Below are positions 52,951-61,102 of a stretch of 64,000 nucleotides of DNA, in pieces. This DNA comes from Ectobacillus panaciterrae DSM 19096. Lineage in GTDB: Bacteria; Bacillota; Bacilli; Bacillales; Bacillaceae_G. How positions within the stretch are numbered: position 1 is the stretch's first letter; every line of letters starts with the position of its first letter. Below the pieces are notes generated by a model that worked only from the letters and a program-made list of their open reading frames with translations, had not been told where the DNA came from and searched no databases. The translations under genes and the position numbers were made by a program. Location: contig NZ_AUMR01000029.1 of NCBI RefSeq assembly GCF_000430785.1, positions 1-64,000 of the forward strand, in the 5' to 3' direction.

Positions 52951-53112
52951 CCTTGTAATTTATCGGGTAATGCTAACTACCGATAATAAAATGTAGCTAT
53001 TTAGTTTGTAAACAGTCCGAGATGGGCGAATTTGCTGTTTACATAATCGATTTTATTGGAAGGAACAAAAGTTACCGTCCTTTGTACTCGTGTTTTCTTA
53101 AACTTCGAATAA

Positions 53113-54021
53113 TTACAGTAGGTTAGTTGTGCCTTGAAAACGACCAAATCGATCACGTATTTTTTTCAGTCTCGCATGATACTCTAAGATTTTAATCCTT
53201 GCTTTTTCAGCTAGAGGTGCAATCGGTCGTAAGTCCTTTAATCTCCAATAATCAACAACTACATCAAGTACTTGATCAAAATATTGAAGTGGACCATAAT
53301 TCGCTTCTTTTGCAATCACAGCCATTCGATTTTCAAAGTCAGGCATGACAGCACCCGGCATTTTAAAATTCATGATCACATTGGCAATGTGATAGCAGTA
53401 ATTAGGTTCCAATTCTAAGTGTGTCCGGATAACATCACGATAAAACGCATAATGAAGTGTCTCATCTTTAGCAAGACGACGCAATAGCGTAGCAAGTTCA
53501 GGGTCATGCTTGTTTGCGACTTTGGCTACATTATTGTAAAACACCATTGTTGCAAGTTCTTGTAGAGTCGTATAAGCCATCGCTTCGATTGGCGTATGGA
53601 AATCAGGATTAAACCCACTCTCAACGACTGATTTTCTTAAACTATGTAATCGATTGGGATTCACATTTCGAGTAAGTAGTAAATATGTCTCCAGTAAATC
53701 AGAATGTTGATCTTCTTCTGAAGTCCAAGTATGAATAAAATCTGTAATAACAGAAAGAGACCCTTTAAAAGTTTCGGACAAATAAGTAGTGAACCAGGGT
53801 AGATTTACTTCTGTTAATAGAGCTGTTTCAACAGCTGTAACTACACCAGAGGGCAGAGTAACTTGACTCTCATCCCACGGGACTCTTTTAAAACTCATTC
53901 CCTTATCCCACGGTAAAAATTCATGATAACCCCAATCAATTTTCCTTGCTCGTTCTTTATGCTGTTCATAAAGTTCTTTCAAACGTGGTTCTAATCGGAA
54001 ATCTAAATCGTTTGTTAACAT
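53113..54021 (-). CDS. Acyl-[acyl-carrier-protein] desaturase (ferritin-like di-iron)
   Basis: 302 residues of the soluble stearoyl-ACP-desaturase family. The two iron-binding helix pairs are visible: LLTEVNLPWF (first Glu), TSEEDQHSDLLETY (E-E-x-x-H), TLQELATMVFYNN (Glu) and KDETLHYAFYRDV (E-x-x-H). It introduces a double bond into acyl-ACP or acyl-CoA with O2 and ferredoxin. Bacillus normally uses the unrelated membrane desaturase Des; this soluble type is commoner in actinobacteria and plants. Confidence 0.88.
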   Translation of the reverse strand: MLTNDLDFRLEPRLKELYEQHKERARKIDWGYHEFLPWDKGMSFKRVPWDESQVTLPSGVVTAVETALLTEVNLPWFTTYLSETFKGSLSVITDFIHTWTSEEDQHSDLLETYLLLTRNVNPNRLHSLRKSVVESGFNPDFHTPIEAMAYTTLQELATMVFYNNVAKVANKHDPELATLLRRLAKDETLHYAFYRDVIRTHLELEPNYCYHIANVIMNFKMPGAVMPDFENRMAVIAKEANYGPLQYFDQVLDVVVDYWRLKDLRPIAPLAEKARIKILEYHARLKKIRDRFGRFQGTTNLL

Positions 54022-54279
54022 ATATCTTCCTCTTTTCCCTTATTGTGATTTGCTAAAATTTCTTTTCAACTCCTATTATTAACAATACATAAAGTTTTTT
54101 TTATCTTTCAAGTTAAAAAAGTACAGCTTCTTTTTGTATTTCAAAAAAATCTAATTGGAGTCTCGCCAACCAAACAATATAAAATCCGGACTAATACGTT
54201 TTTTGGAAGTGAGATGGAAACAACAGGTTTTTAAGACGCGGGAGCCTCGAGGATGCAATCATGTGTAATCGTAAAAAAG
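54022..54279. other. Intergenic region upstream of the desaturase
   Basis: AT-rich; no gene, riboswitch or cold-box sequence that I can name. Confidence 0.35.
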
Positions 54280-54315
54280 TGAGAAAAAGCTAAGTTATCG
54301 AATAGGACTTAGCTT
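54280..54315 (-). terminator. Terminator of the YdjO-like gene
   Basis: AAGCTAAGT / ACTTAGCTT, loop 11, followed on the minus strand by TTTTTCTC. Confidence 0.8.
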
Positions 54316-54330
54316 CAAACAAATAAGAAA

Positions 54331-54525
54331 TTATTTTGTTATGGTGCATAACATACGCTCTCCGCTTTTCATACTCGTTTGACATAATGGACATTTCGGC
54401 TTTTCATTTAATGAAAAGCTTTTGCGCATCCATCCTAAGCAATCCGCCGATTCACATTCCCATACTGCCACTAGTGCTTTGGGCGCTTCTTGCTGCAAAT
54501 CATTTTTTCTGCTTCTCCAATACAT
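54331..54525 (-). CDS. Cold-inducible YdjO-family protein
   Basis: 64 residues. A zinc-ribbon-like set: VWECESADCLGWMRKSF and CPLCQTSMKSGERML, i.e. C-x5-C and C-x2-C, as in YdjO of B. subtilis. ATG after AAAGGAGAGAAATAC. Probably a small nucleic-acid- or protein-binding zinc protein. It lies just downstream of the cold-shock gene, on the same strand. Confidence 0.82.
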   Translation of the reverse strand: MYWRSRKNDLQQEAPKALVAVWECESADCLGWMRKSFSLNEKPKCPLCQTSMKSGERMLCTITK

Positions 54526-54569
54526 TGTATTTCTCTCCTTTCAAGCAAATCTCCACTGTCACACAAGAA

Positions 54570-54605
54570 ACAAAAAAGGCTGCTAACTCAAATTGTTAAC
54601 AGCCT
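54570..54605 (-). terminator. Terminator of the csp gene
   Basis: AGGCTGTTAAC / GTTAGCAGCCT (one G-U pair) followed by TTTTTTG on the minus strand. Confidence 0.85.
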
Positions 54606-54619
54606 CTTCGTGTGTAACA

Positions 54620-54823
54620 TTATAGCTTTATGACATTTATAGCTTGAGGTCCACGGTTTCCTTGCTCGATCTCAAAACTTACAGCTTGATTCTCTTCTAG
54701 AGATTTAAAACCTTCGCCTTGAATAGCAGAGAAGTGTACAAATACATCTTTCCCGCCCGGTACTTCAATGAATCCAAACCCTTTTTCACCATTAAACCAT
54801 TTTACTTTACCAGTTGCTTTCAT
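54620..54823 (-). CDS. Cold-shock protein (CspA family)
   Basis: 67 residues, one OB-fold cold-shock domain: [16 protein letters not shown] (RNP1) and VFVHFSAIQ (RNP2). RNA chaperone. AGGAGGAAC is only 1-3 nt from a first ATG (54829) and about 9 nt from the second; the second (54823) gives the standard N-terminus MKATGKVKW. Own terminator and a small UTR. Together with the YdjO-like gene it forms a cold-response patch. Confidence 0.93.
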   Translation of the reverse strand: MKATGKVKWFNGEKGFGFIEVPGGKDVFVHFSAIQGEGFKSLEENQAVSFEIEQGNRGPQAINVIKL

Positions 54824-54879
54824 GTGCATGTTCCTCCTAAACGGATTAAATATAATATGCAGCTCTTATTTTTAAATGT

Positions 54880-54956
54880 TAAAAAAATAAAAAATTCACA
54901 CATTATCAAGTATCATAGGCATTTCATATCATCTGATACTTGATAATATGTGAATT
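54880..54956 (-). terminator. Long hairpin with T-run upstream of csp
   Basis: 23-bp stem (54893-54915 with 54934-54956; one G-U pair) followed on the minus strand by TTTTTATTTTTTTA. It lies 70 nt before the csp start. It could end transcription from upstream or act as a temperature-sensitive leader structure. Confidence 0.65.
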
Positions 54957-55035
54957 CGTAAGACGAATATACTTATTAAGTATATTGTACCTGTTCTCAC
55001 AGAAAATAACAACCTTAGGATAAATTTATTAAAAA

Positions 55036-55190
55036 TGAAATTGTACCTCCAACTGGTAAAATGAGTCGAGATGAATAAGGGAACCAGTTACAATTAATAG
55101 GCCGTTCATGTAGATATTGTGGAATGGGATCGCACGGAAGCCTCAAATTACTGAATAAAGTTGGCTCCGGTGTTAGTATAGAATTGTAAG
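55036..55190 (+). pseudogene. Short decayed gene with C-x-x-C motif
   Basis: One frame reads IVPPTGKMSRDE, a stop, then QLIGRSCRYCGMGSHGS and GSGVSIEL. It is closed by a terminator at 55203-55229 (AATCCT / AGGATT, T6). No start codon. Protein-like and probably a former small zinc-binding protein. Confidence 0.45.
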
Positions 55191-55202
55191 GGGAACACCT
55201 TT

Positions 55203-55229
55203 AATCCTGGAATAAACTAGGATTTTTTA
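55203..55229 (+). terminator. Terminator of the decayed small gene
   Basis: TAATCCT / AGGATT stem, loop 10, T6. Confidence 0.75.
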
Positions 55230-55269
55230 TGTATAGTCGTTTACCACCTCACGCTAATTACTTTGCGAA

Positions 55270-55296
55270 ATCAAAAGCACCCGTTATTCGGGTGCT
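55270..55296 (-). terminator. Terminator with the stop codon in its loop
   Basis: AGCACCCG / CGGGTGCT, 8 bp; the loop AATAA holds the TAA stop of the 67-residue gene; TTTTGATTT follows on the minus strand. Confidence 0.85.
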
Positions 55297-55487
55297 CTAA
55301 TCACTAAATTCTCGCTGCAAAGTTCTTTAATCCTAAAATCTTTAGGATGGAACTTAACTTTGCTCCAGTCTCTTTGACGTTCTTCCTTCACCTTTGTCAT
55401 CCAACTATTCAACGCCTCTTGAGGATTATCTGCAACTACGACTATCGTTTCAGTGTTATACTCTATTAAATACAGACTTCTAGCCAT
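55284..55487 (-). CDS. Hypothetical protein (67 aa)
   Basis: Start ATG 55487 after TGGGAGGAATGACAAT. Reads MARSLYLIEYNTETIVVVAD, then a helical NPQEALNSWMTKVKEE and a basic beta end (KVKFHPKDFRIKEL). One small alpha/beta domain with no metal or catalytic motif; resembles small prophage proteins. The upstream in-frame extension (to 55556) lacks a ribosome site. Its last codons form the terminator stem. Confidence 0.65.
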   Translation of the reverse strand: MARSLYLIEYNTETIVVVADNPQEALNSWMTKVKEERQRDWSKVKFHPKDFRIKELCSENLVIRAPE

Positions 55488-55848
55488 ATTGTCATTCCTC
55501 CCATTACTTACACTTCGACAAAAGAAGATAATAGCCTTTATTGTAATAAAAATCACTCAACATCCGGTAAGCGGTATACATAAGGAGATGGGAATCAATA
55601 CGAAGTCTCCCTCGCATCTCCCAGCCAACCAATCTATCCACGGTCTGACAAGTGATTAGCTCAGAGAGACGAGAGCCGTCTGGTTTTCTCGTCTTTGCGA
55701 ATGCGATTATAGCCCAACAAGCCCTGCTTTTTCATAGCTTGTCTATGACGGAAGTGTCTTGCAAGTGAAAGTTTTAATTTATCAATAAGCTTTACAAGGT
55801 ATTTTTATCTTACATATCCTAAATTATCGATAATTAATCTAACAATTG
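55488..55848. other. Intergenic region with a terminator at 55667-55697
   Basis: AGACGAGA / TCTCGTCT followed by TTGC. A GATTAGCTCAG string (about 55653-55663) looks like a tRNA D-arm but no tRNA fold surrounds it. No gene supported. Confidence 0.45.
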
Positions 55849-56799
55849 CTATAGTCTCTTCTTTAAGAAGGTTGTCATAATATCTTTTTTAAACTTTTCA
55901 TAATCGAACTGGAAGGCTACTTTATGTGTTTTATAACCTGGATTTGTTTCAAAACGAAAGTCTGCAATACTTTGACCAAATCCTTCCCCTTGGTCTGGAA
56001 TTACTTTGATGGGTACTCTCAATAGGGTAATCGCATCCGGGTTCAATAAATACCATATTGTTACGAAGTCATGCATGGGGCTTCCACCTATGCCAGGATT
56101 AGACTTAGAATAGAAATTATAATAGTAATCCAACATAGGTTTAATAATGAGTCCTACCGGGTCCTGTGTGTTACGATGAAACGCATCGATTTGTTGAACC
56201 ATTTCAGGTGTAACAAGCGCACTTTGCGTAACGTTTAACGGAATAATTGTTAAATTCTTAGCATGTTGTAAAATTAAGTTTGCTGCATAAGGGTCTGCGT
56301 AAAAGTTAGCTTCAGCCACCGCGGTCACGTTTCCAGGATAGAAAAAAGCTCCACCCATACAAATGTATTCCTTCACGTTCCGCATCGTATCTAAGTTTAA
56401 AACAAATGCCGTTGCCAAAGAAGAAAGCCTTCCTAGATTAATAATTGTAAGATCATCTAAATTTGAGTCTATAATTTTATAGATGTCATTAATGGAGTAA
56501 ATCGGATAAGGGATTTCAGGAGGAAGGATAGGTCCTAATCCCGCTTCCCCATGCACTTGAGGGAAATACTGAACCAATATGCCTGTTAAAGGTACAGATG
56601 CACCTAGGAAAACAGGTATCTCCTCCCTTCCTGCAATGTACTTTAAATAGTTAATATTTCTTATAGCTTTATCTCTTGATACATTTCCATAATCGGCTAC
56701 AATACCAACAAGTTGAATATCCTTACGAAAAAAGGTGTATAGAATAGCGAACGCATCATCGATTCCCAAATCTGTAAACAGAAGAACTTTTTTTGGCAT
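55849..56799 (-). CDS. Inosine-uridine nucleoside hydrolase family protein
   Basis: 316 residues from ATG 56799 (TTTGGAGGAATGTAT); the longer frame to 56835 is not needed. IunH fold: LLFTDLGIDDAFAILY is the calcium-binding loop, but the usual first Asp of D-x-D-P-G-x-D-D is Phe, so it reads F-T-D-L-G-I-D-D. Other blocks: NLGRLSSLATAF, MGGAFFYPGNV, AEANFYADPYAAN and PMHDFVTIWY with the final Asp. Hydrolyses ribonucleosides to base and ribose in relatives. The two Ca-ligand Asp residues of the loop appear retained. Confidence 0.88.
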   Translation of the reverse strand: MPKKVLLFTDLGIDDAFAILYTFFRKDIQLVGIVADYGNVSRDKAIRNINYLKYIAGREEIPVFLGASVPLTGILVQYFPQVHGEAGLGPILPPEIPYPIYSINDIYKIIDSNLDDLTIINLGRLSSLATAFVLNLDTMRNVKEYICMGGAFFYPGNVTAVAEANFYADPYAANLILQHAKNLTIIPLNVTQSALVTPEMVQQIDAFHRNTQDPVGLIIKPMLDYYYNFYSKSNPGIGGSPMHDFVTIWYLLNPDAITLLRVPIKVIPDQGEGFGQSIADFRFETNPGYKTHKVAFQFDYEKFKKDIMTTFLKKRL

Positions 56800-57210
56800 A
56801 TACATTCCTCCAAAAACTATAGGTCTTAATTCCATTAAGTATGTAATGAATAGACTTGTACTAATATATTTTATGTATTTCTAAATAATACGTTCTGTTT
56901 ATCAATAATGGCATATATCCTACATGTTGTACCTACACTAAAAAAATATTTTTGTTTTGAATACCATAGACATGTCATTATCGGAAGTAGTAAGTAGTTA
57001 GCCTTAAAGTTCTGCGCGACTCAGAAGCAGGAGTGCATAAAAAAGAACCATCCCGATCATGTAGGAAGGTTAAGTAAAATATTTTTTCGTTTTGACATAT
57101 TCAGAGTACACAATCCCGGACAAACGCGCAAAAGATAAAAATCACCTTTTCTTCTAGAGAAAACAGAAGAATGCAGGAAAGAAAAAAAGGGAACCGTATA
57201 AGCAAACCCT
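56800..57210. other. AT-rich intergenic region
   Basis: About 410 bp without a supported gene, terminator or repeat. Confidence 0.35.
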
Positions 57211-57238
57211 AATAAAAAGCACCCGATTATTCGGATGC
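57211..57238 (-). terminator. Terminator with the stop codon in its loop
   Basis: GCATCCGA / TCGGGTGC, 8 bp with one wobble pair; the loop ATAA includes the TAA stop of the 70-residue gene; TTTTTATT follows on the minus strand. Confidence 0.8.
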
Positions 57239-57439
57239 GTACTTAAGTATTCCCTTTAAATAAACTGAGTGTTCTTGCTGTGTAAACTCTTTTAATTTGA
57301 TTTTTCCTTCTCTTACTAACTCTTTAGCTAATTCTTCAATCTTATTTTCATCTTCTTTAGTAGCTTGGGCGATCTTGATTGAAAAATGATTACCTCGACT
57401 GGCGTTTCGAAGATCTTTTAATAGACTACCTTTATTCAT
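57227..57439 (-). CDS. Hypothetical charged protein (70 aa)
   Basis: ATG after AGAAGGAGAGGACTAA. Begins MNKGSLLKDLRNASRGNHFS, then helical (EDENKIEELAKELVREGKIK). No membrane segment or cysteine. Not recognised. Its stop codon lies in the loop of its terminator, like 55284-55487 and 48025-48171. Confidence 0.65.
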   Translation of the reverse strand: MNKGSLLKDLRNASRGNHFSIKIAQATKEDENKIEELAKELVREGKIKLKEFTQQEHSVYLKGILKYASE

Positions 57440-57555
57440 TTAGTCCTCTCCTTCTGTCTAATCATTCCGACAAAAAGGAAGTTTTTTCCTGCGAATTAAA
57501 AATAGGGGCATGTTTTTCAAATAATCCTTATATTGATCGTCTAAACGCAAATCTA

Positions 57556-57825
57556 TCATTTTTTTCTAGAACCTACAATTAATTTGATTGCTGTTCTTTC
57601 TTCATTATTGATTAAAATATCTGTAAATGCAGGAACAAAAACCAAATCAACACCGCTAGGAGCTACGAATCCTCTTGCAATCGCAACGGCTTTAATCGCT
57701 TGATTTAAAGCACCTGCTCCAATCGCTTGAATTTCTACATTACCTCTTTCTCTTAATACGCCTGCAATTGCACCTGCAACTGAATTCGGATTTGATTTTG
57801 ATGATACTTTTAATATATTATCCAT
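57556..57825 (-). CDS. spoVS: Stage V sporulation protein S
   Basis: 89 residues, very conserved family (Alba-like fold): LKVSSKSNPNSVAGAIAGVL, GNVEIQAIGAGALNQAIKAV, AIARGFVAPSGVDLVFVPAF. Influences sporulation timing, septation and coat assembly in B. subtilis. ATG after AGGGGGAACAATTTAT. Single gene on the minus strand with a micro-ORF upstream. Residues after VFVPAF (TDILINNEERTAIKLIV) fit the family end. Confidence 0.95.
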   Translation of the reverse strand: MDNILKVSSKSNPNSVAGAIAGVLRERGNVEIQAIGAGALNQAIKAVAIARGFVAPSGVDLVFVPAFTDILINNEERTAIKLIVGSRKK

Positions 57826-57864
57826 ATAAATTGTTCCCCCTGTTATTTAGTCGCTTTATTTGAT

Positions 57865-57939
57865 TTATGAAATGACTTCCTCCAAATCGATAGCAGGAAC
57901 TAATGAAACTATATAACCCAATGAAAATAAGTCACTCAT
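57865..57939 (-). CDS. Candidate micro-ORF upstream of spoVS (24 aa)
   Basis: Reads MSDLFSLGYIVSLVPAIDLE and ends EVIS. ATG preceded by AAAGGTGGATGAATA. A mildly hydrophobic peptide 40 nt upstream of spoVS on the same strand. No family; could be a leader peptide or a gene remnant. Confidence 0.4.
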   Translation of the reverse strand: MSDLFSLGYIVSLVPAIDLEEVIS

Positions 57940-58069
57940 TATTCATCCACCTTTATTAAACCTTCTACAAATAAAGGCTATTTACCTCTTTTCACATCAA
58001 AAGCATATACTATTTGTTAATCGTACTCATTAAGCATATAATTAAGTGAAAGAAGGGGTGAAAGCAAAG

Positions 58070-58324
58070 ATGAAACCGAAAGATCCAGTGGAAACAGAGG
58101 ATTTTGTTTTAATTGAACAGATTGTTGTAACGGAAGCGTTTTTAAATTCTCGCCCTAACCCTGAAAAAACGAAGCAAGTATTAGACTATGTGAAACGGAC
58201 AGGCAATTTAGACTTGCCAATTACAATCAACCGAAACACAAAGGTTTTGACAGATGGATACAGGCGTTACATTGTAGCTAAAGAAGTAAAAATGGGTATC
58301 GTTCCTGTTATGTACGAAAAATAA
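58070..58324 (+). CDS. ParB/Srx-domain protein
   Basis: 84 residues from ATG 58070 (AGAAGGGGTGAAAGCAA). A lone ParB N-terminal/sulfiredoxin-like domain: LIEQIVVTEAFLNSRPNPEK and LPITINRNTKVLTDGYRRYIVA, where the G-Y-R-R segment is the ParB nucleotide (CTP/ATP) signature. No HTH or C-terminal dimer domain, so not a chromosome-partition ParB. Such stand-alone domains act in DNA modification, regulation or phage biology; role here unknown. Confidence 0.82.
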   Translation: MKPKDPVETEDFVLIEQIVVTEAFLNSRPNPEKTKQVLDYVKRTGNLDLPITINRNTKVLTDGYRRYIVAKEVKMGIVPVMYEK

Positions 58325-58519
58325 ATGAATTTGAGGTAGTACTCTTGTCTTAGGATCCCTTTTACTAATGATCTTTTATATCTTTCCTAAGCTGCAAAGG
58401 TGCTCTTGATAAACACATGTTCTTGGATTTATGAATAAAATTAATTGCTTTTTCCCTTATTAACTGGCAAACTCAAGAAGATAAGATACTTCATAGAAAG
58501 AAATGTATAGGTGATTAAC

Positions 58520-58927
58520 ATGATTGAGATAAAGACTTCTACACTCAGCGATGGGGAATTCAATAGAGGGGTATTTGCGACACGTGATATAGCAAAAGGC
58601 GAGCTTATACATGAAGCACCGGTCATTCCTTATCCTAATAAGGAACATGTTTTCATAGAGAAAACGATGCTTGCTGATTACGTATTTGAGTATGGTAGTA
58701 ACCATACTGCAGTCCTTTTAGGTTATGGTATGCTGTTTAACCATTCATATAGTCCTAATGCCACTTATGATATTAACTTTAAGAACCACACGTTTGACTT
58801 CTATGCTTACACAGATATAAAAGCAGGAGAAGAGATACTAATCAACTATAATGGTGATGTCGATAACAAAGATTTACTATGGTTTAATAAGGGCGAGACT
58901 GATAATGATCAAGAAGGAAACACTTGA
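58520..58927 (+). CDS. SET-domain protein (putative lysine methyltransferase)
   Basis: 135 residues from ATG 58520 after AGGTGATTAAC. A minimal SET domain: RGVFATRDIAKGELIHEAPV, the pseudoknot half MLFNHSYSPNATY (N-H-S), and AGEEILINYNGD with the catalytic Tyr. It would use SAM to methylate a protein lysine. Bacterial SET proteins are few and their targets mostly unknown. GTG 58511 is also in frame. The C-terminus (LLWFNKGETDNDQEGNT) is acidic. Confidence 0.85.
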   Translation: MIEIKTSTLSDGEFNRGVFATRDIAKGELIHEAPVIPYPNKEHVFIEKTMLADYVFEYGSNHTAVLLGYGMLFNHSYSPNATYDINFKNHTFDFYAYTDIKAGEEILINYNGDVDNKDLLWFNKGETDNDQEGNT

Positions 58928-59011
58928 TGATAACTCCTTAAAAAACGCGGATTTTATACGTTAAGCTTTCAAATGAACAAAAAAAGCCTGATTTTTTACT
59001 TAGCGTACTTC

Positions 59012-59049
59012 AAAAGCCCCCCTTGTCTAACCTAACAAGGGGGGCTTTA
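59012..59049. terminator. Bidirectional terminator
   Basis: AAAGCCCCCCTTGT / ACAAGGGGGGCTTT, 14 bp perfect, loop 8, between convergent genes. Confidence 0.92.
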
Positions 59050-59062
59050 CCATATATATGGT

Positions 59063-59665
59063 TCATTTATTCTGATGATTATGTTCATTCATATTCATAT
59101 GATTTTCAACATGATTATTATGAATTTGATTTTTAATAGGATTGCCATTGTAAAATGCAGTAATACATATAATAATTGTTACAATAACCATTATAGTGAT
59201 TGAAGAGTACGAGTGAATAAAATTAGTGACTTTATGACTACGTCTACTTAATTCTTTATTGATTAAAAGAAGGATTAAAGAAACGACTATGATATATAGA
59301 ATGTCCATAAATGCTAACATAATTTTAAAGTTCCCTGAAGGCAACATCTCCCCTAGCATTGCTCCCATCATGCCGCCCATTACTCCTGCTGCCATTCCCT
59401 CAATTATTGTAAGTAAGCTAATTGGTTTGCCTACAAAATATCCAACAATCAAACTTAAAATCATTGCAAGAATCGTTGAGGTGGTTAAATCATTTTTAAA
59501 AACAATCCCTAAGATTAACCCCATAGTTAAACCAGAAATCATTCCTAATGACATCGCAGCTATCATGCCTGTCATATTTTCTAATTTATCTTCATTGAAG
59601 GAAATTTTTAGAATTAAGTAGGTAGTATAAATGAAAACTATTAATGCACTTAAACTTAATAACAT
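59063..59665 (-). CDS. Polytopic membrane protein with glycine-zipper helices and His-rich tail
   Basis: 200 residues from ATG 59665 (TTTAGGGGGGAAGTTG). About six hydrophobic helices, one rich in Gly and Met (MAAGVMGGMMGAMLGEML), and a cytosolic or external tail MNMNEHNHQNK with NNHVENHM, which could bind metal. Related sequences are annotated only as hypothetical. Met/His content suggests copper or another soft metal, but this is inference. Single gene. Confidence 0.72.
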   Translation of the reverse strand: MLLSLSALIVFIYTTYLILKISFNEDKLENMTGMIAAMSLGMISGLTMGLILGIVFKNDLTTSTILAMILSLIVGYFVGKPISLLTIIEGMAAGVMGGMMGAMLGEMLPSGNFKIMLAFMDILYIIVVSLILLLINKELSRRSHKVTNFIHSYSSITIMVIVTIIICITAFYNGNPIKNQIHNNHVENHMNMNEHNHQNK

Positions 59666-60006
59666 CAACTTCCCCCCTAAATAAAATACTGTTTTGATTG
59701 GTATTATATTTGTATGAAAAAGAAGCATTTCTAATACAACATAATAAATATCATGTTGTATTGGGAAGGTTCTTATAAAAAAATAATCCTCCCTTATGTA
59801 TCAGGAGGGTTCATCTTGTTACGTATTACATCTATTGTATCAAAACAGAATTTCTGTAAGGTCGATCCCACTTTTAGGTGGAATCGACTTTTTTTCGTTG
59901 CAAGCCGGCACTGTCTTATACACGCTGTGATACAATAGTGGTACAAAGAGACCGCAAGAAGGTTAGGTTTGAGGCAAACAGATAAAATGGAACGGGAGAA
60001 GGAAAC
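59666..60006. other. Intergenic region with a dyad and a terminator
   Basis: CCTCCC / GGAGGG dyad at about 59788-59810 and a clear terminator GTCGAT-CCAC / GTGG-ATCGAC with T7 at 59861-59897. No gene supported. Confidence 0.6.
59861..59897 (+). terminator. Terminator with T7 tail
   Basis: GTCGAT(C)CCAC / GTGG(A)ATCGAC, loop 6, T7. It is not preceded by a plus-strand gene, so it may be the end of a short unannotated transcript. Confidence 0.7.
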
Positions 60007-60570
60007 ATGGGGAATCTTATTTCATATGAAAATAAACTTGCACCATTGGTGATACGTAACAATATACTTCCGCTCATCCCAAAAGAAACGAGACATATTT
60101 ATGTTTTGTGTATTGGCAGTAATCGAATTAACGGGGACAGTGTGGGACCGTTTGTAGGTACATTGTTGCATGGGATATTTTCGCAACATTTGACAATAAT
60201 GGGAACGCTTCAACATCCGTTAGATGCCACCACATTAGAAGTAGGAATACGAAATCTTTTGCTACCTAGAAATAGTTATGTCATTGCAGTAGACAGTGTT
60301 TCTGGAACAGAGGAAACGGTTCATTCGATTGTCGTTCGGGAAGGACCGTTGGTGCCAGGTTCAGGTGTTGGTCATGTTCTTCCGCCTGTGGGTGATTGCA
60401 GCATTATGGGAATTGTCATAAATGACGGACCAAATGTAAAGCAAGGTCTCCCCTATACGAGCTTACATCTTATTTACACGATGGCGTCATCTATCGCAAA
60501 GGGAATTGCACTTACAGCAAGACAACATTTCCAGTACCCTTCGGATTCCCCGATACAAATATACAAATAA
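60007..60570 (+). CDS. yyaC: Spore protease YyaC family protein
   Basis: 187 residues, ATG after GGAGAAGGAAAC. Shares the fold of HybD-type hydrogenase-maturation proteases: VLCIGSNRINGDSVGPFVG near the start, GTLQHPLDATTLE, and VIAVDSVSGTEETVHSIVV, with GSGVGHVLPPVGDCSIMGIV late. Germination-type protease relative (GPR-like), sporulation-associated in Bacillus; physiological substrate not established. Single gene. Confidence 0.9.
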   Translation: MGNLISYENKLAPLVIRNNILPLIPKETRHIYVLCIGSNRINGDSVGPFVGTLLHGIFSQHLTIMGTLQHPLDATTLEVGIRNLLLPRNSYVIAVDSVSGTEETVHSIVVREGPLVPGSGVGHVLPPVGDCSIMGIVINDGPNVKQGLPYTSLHLIYTMASSIAKGIALTARQHFQYPSDSPIQIYK

Positions 60571-60765
60571 ACAGAAAGACTAAGGCTGTTTTCTGAACGG
60601 CTGTTTCTGTTTGCAAGTTACCAACTAGTTACAGATATCACGAGTAAAAATGAGGTACGGATCGAATTGCCCTCTTCATCAGAAAAGGAATTGATGAAGA
60701 TTCCCTCTATTTTAGTTAACATAATATTATTATGCGAACGCTTATTGTTATACTATCAACATTGT

Positions 60766-60909
60766 CTATTTATTCTTCGGACGTTCATCTGGCTTCCATT
60801 TAGGTTCCGACCATCTATACCAAATATGTACCAGTTCTCCTTCTTCCTCTCGATCTACATCAACCCACTGCAAGTTAAAGATACTTCTTTGACGAAAATA
60901 TGTGCAAAT
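60766..60909 (-). pseudogene. Gene remnant, C-terminal part
   Basis: A convincing frame reads RQRSIFNLQWVDVDREEEGE, then LVHIWYRWSEPKWKPDERPK and a stop. There is no start codon, and on the upstream side it runs into a terminator at 60915. Trp-rich; family unknown. Confidence 0.45.
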
Positions 60910-60914
60910 GGAAA

Positions 60915-60946
60915 AAAGAGCAGTACATTGTAAACTGCTCTCTTGT
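60915..60946. terminator. Terminator hairpin
   Basis: AAGAGCAGT / ACTGCTCTCTT, loop 9. Confidence 0.75.
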
Positions 60947-61102
60947 TCCTACTTATAATGTTATTTATGTTGAAACACTTGGTATTAAAACAGGATAAAT
61001 AATAAATTCTCTAAAATAACGTGCTATATAAAAAGCTATGTGTTGCTTCATAAATGTTATATACTACAAGGTAAAGGATTTGATTTAACGTAGGAGGTTA
61101 TC

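Noticed and set aside
55640-55720. tRNA-like D-arm string GATTAGCTCAG
   Set aside because: No acceptor stem, anticodon arm or T-arm can be built around it.
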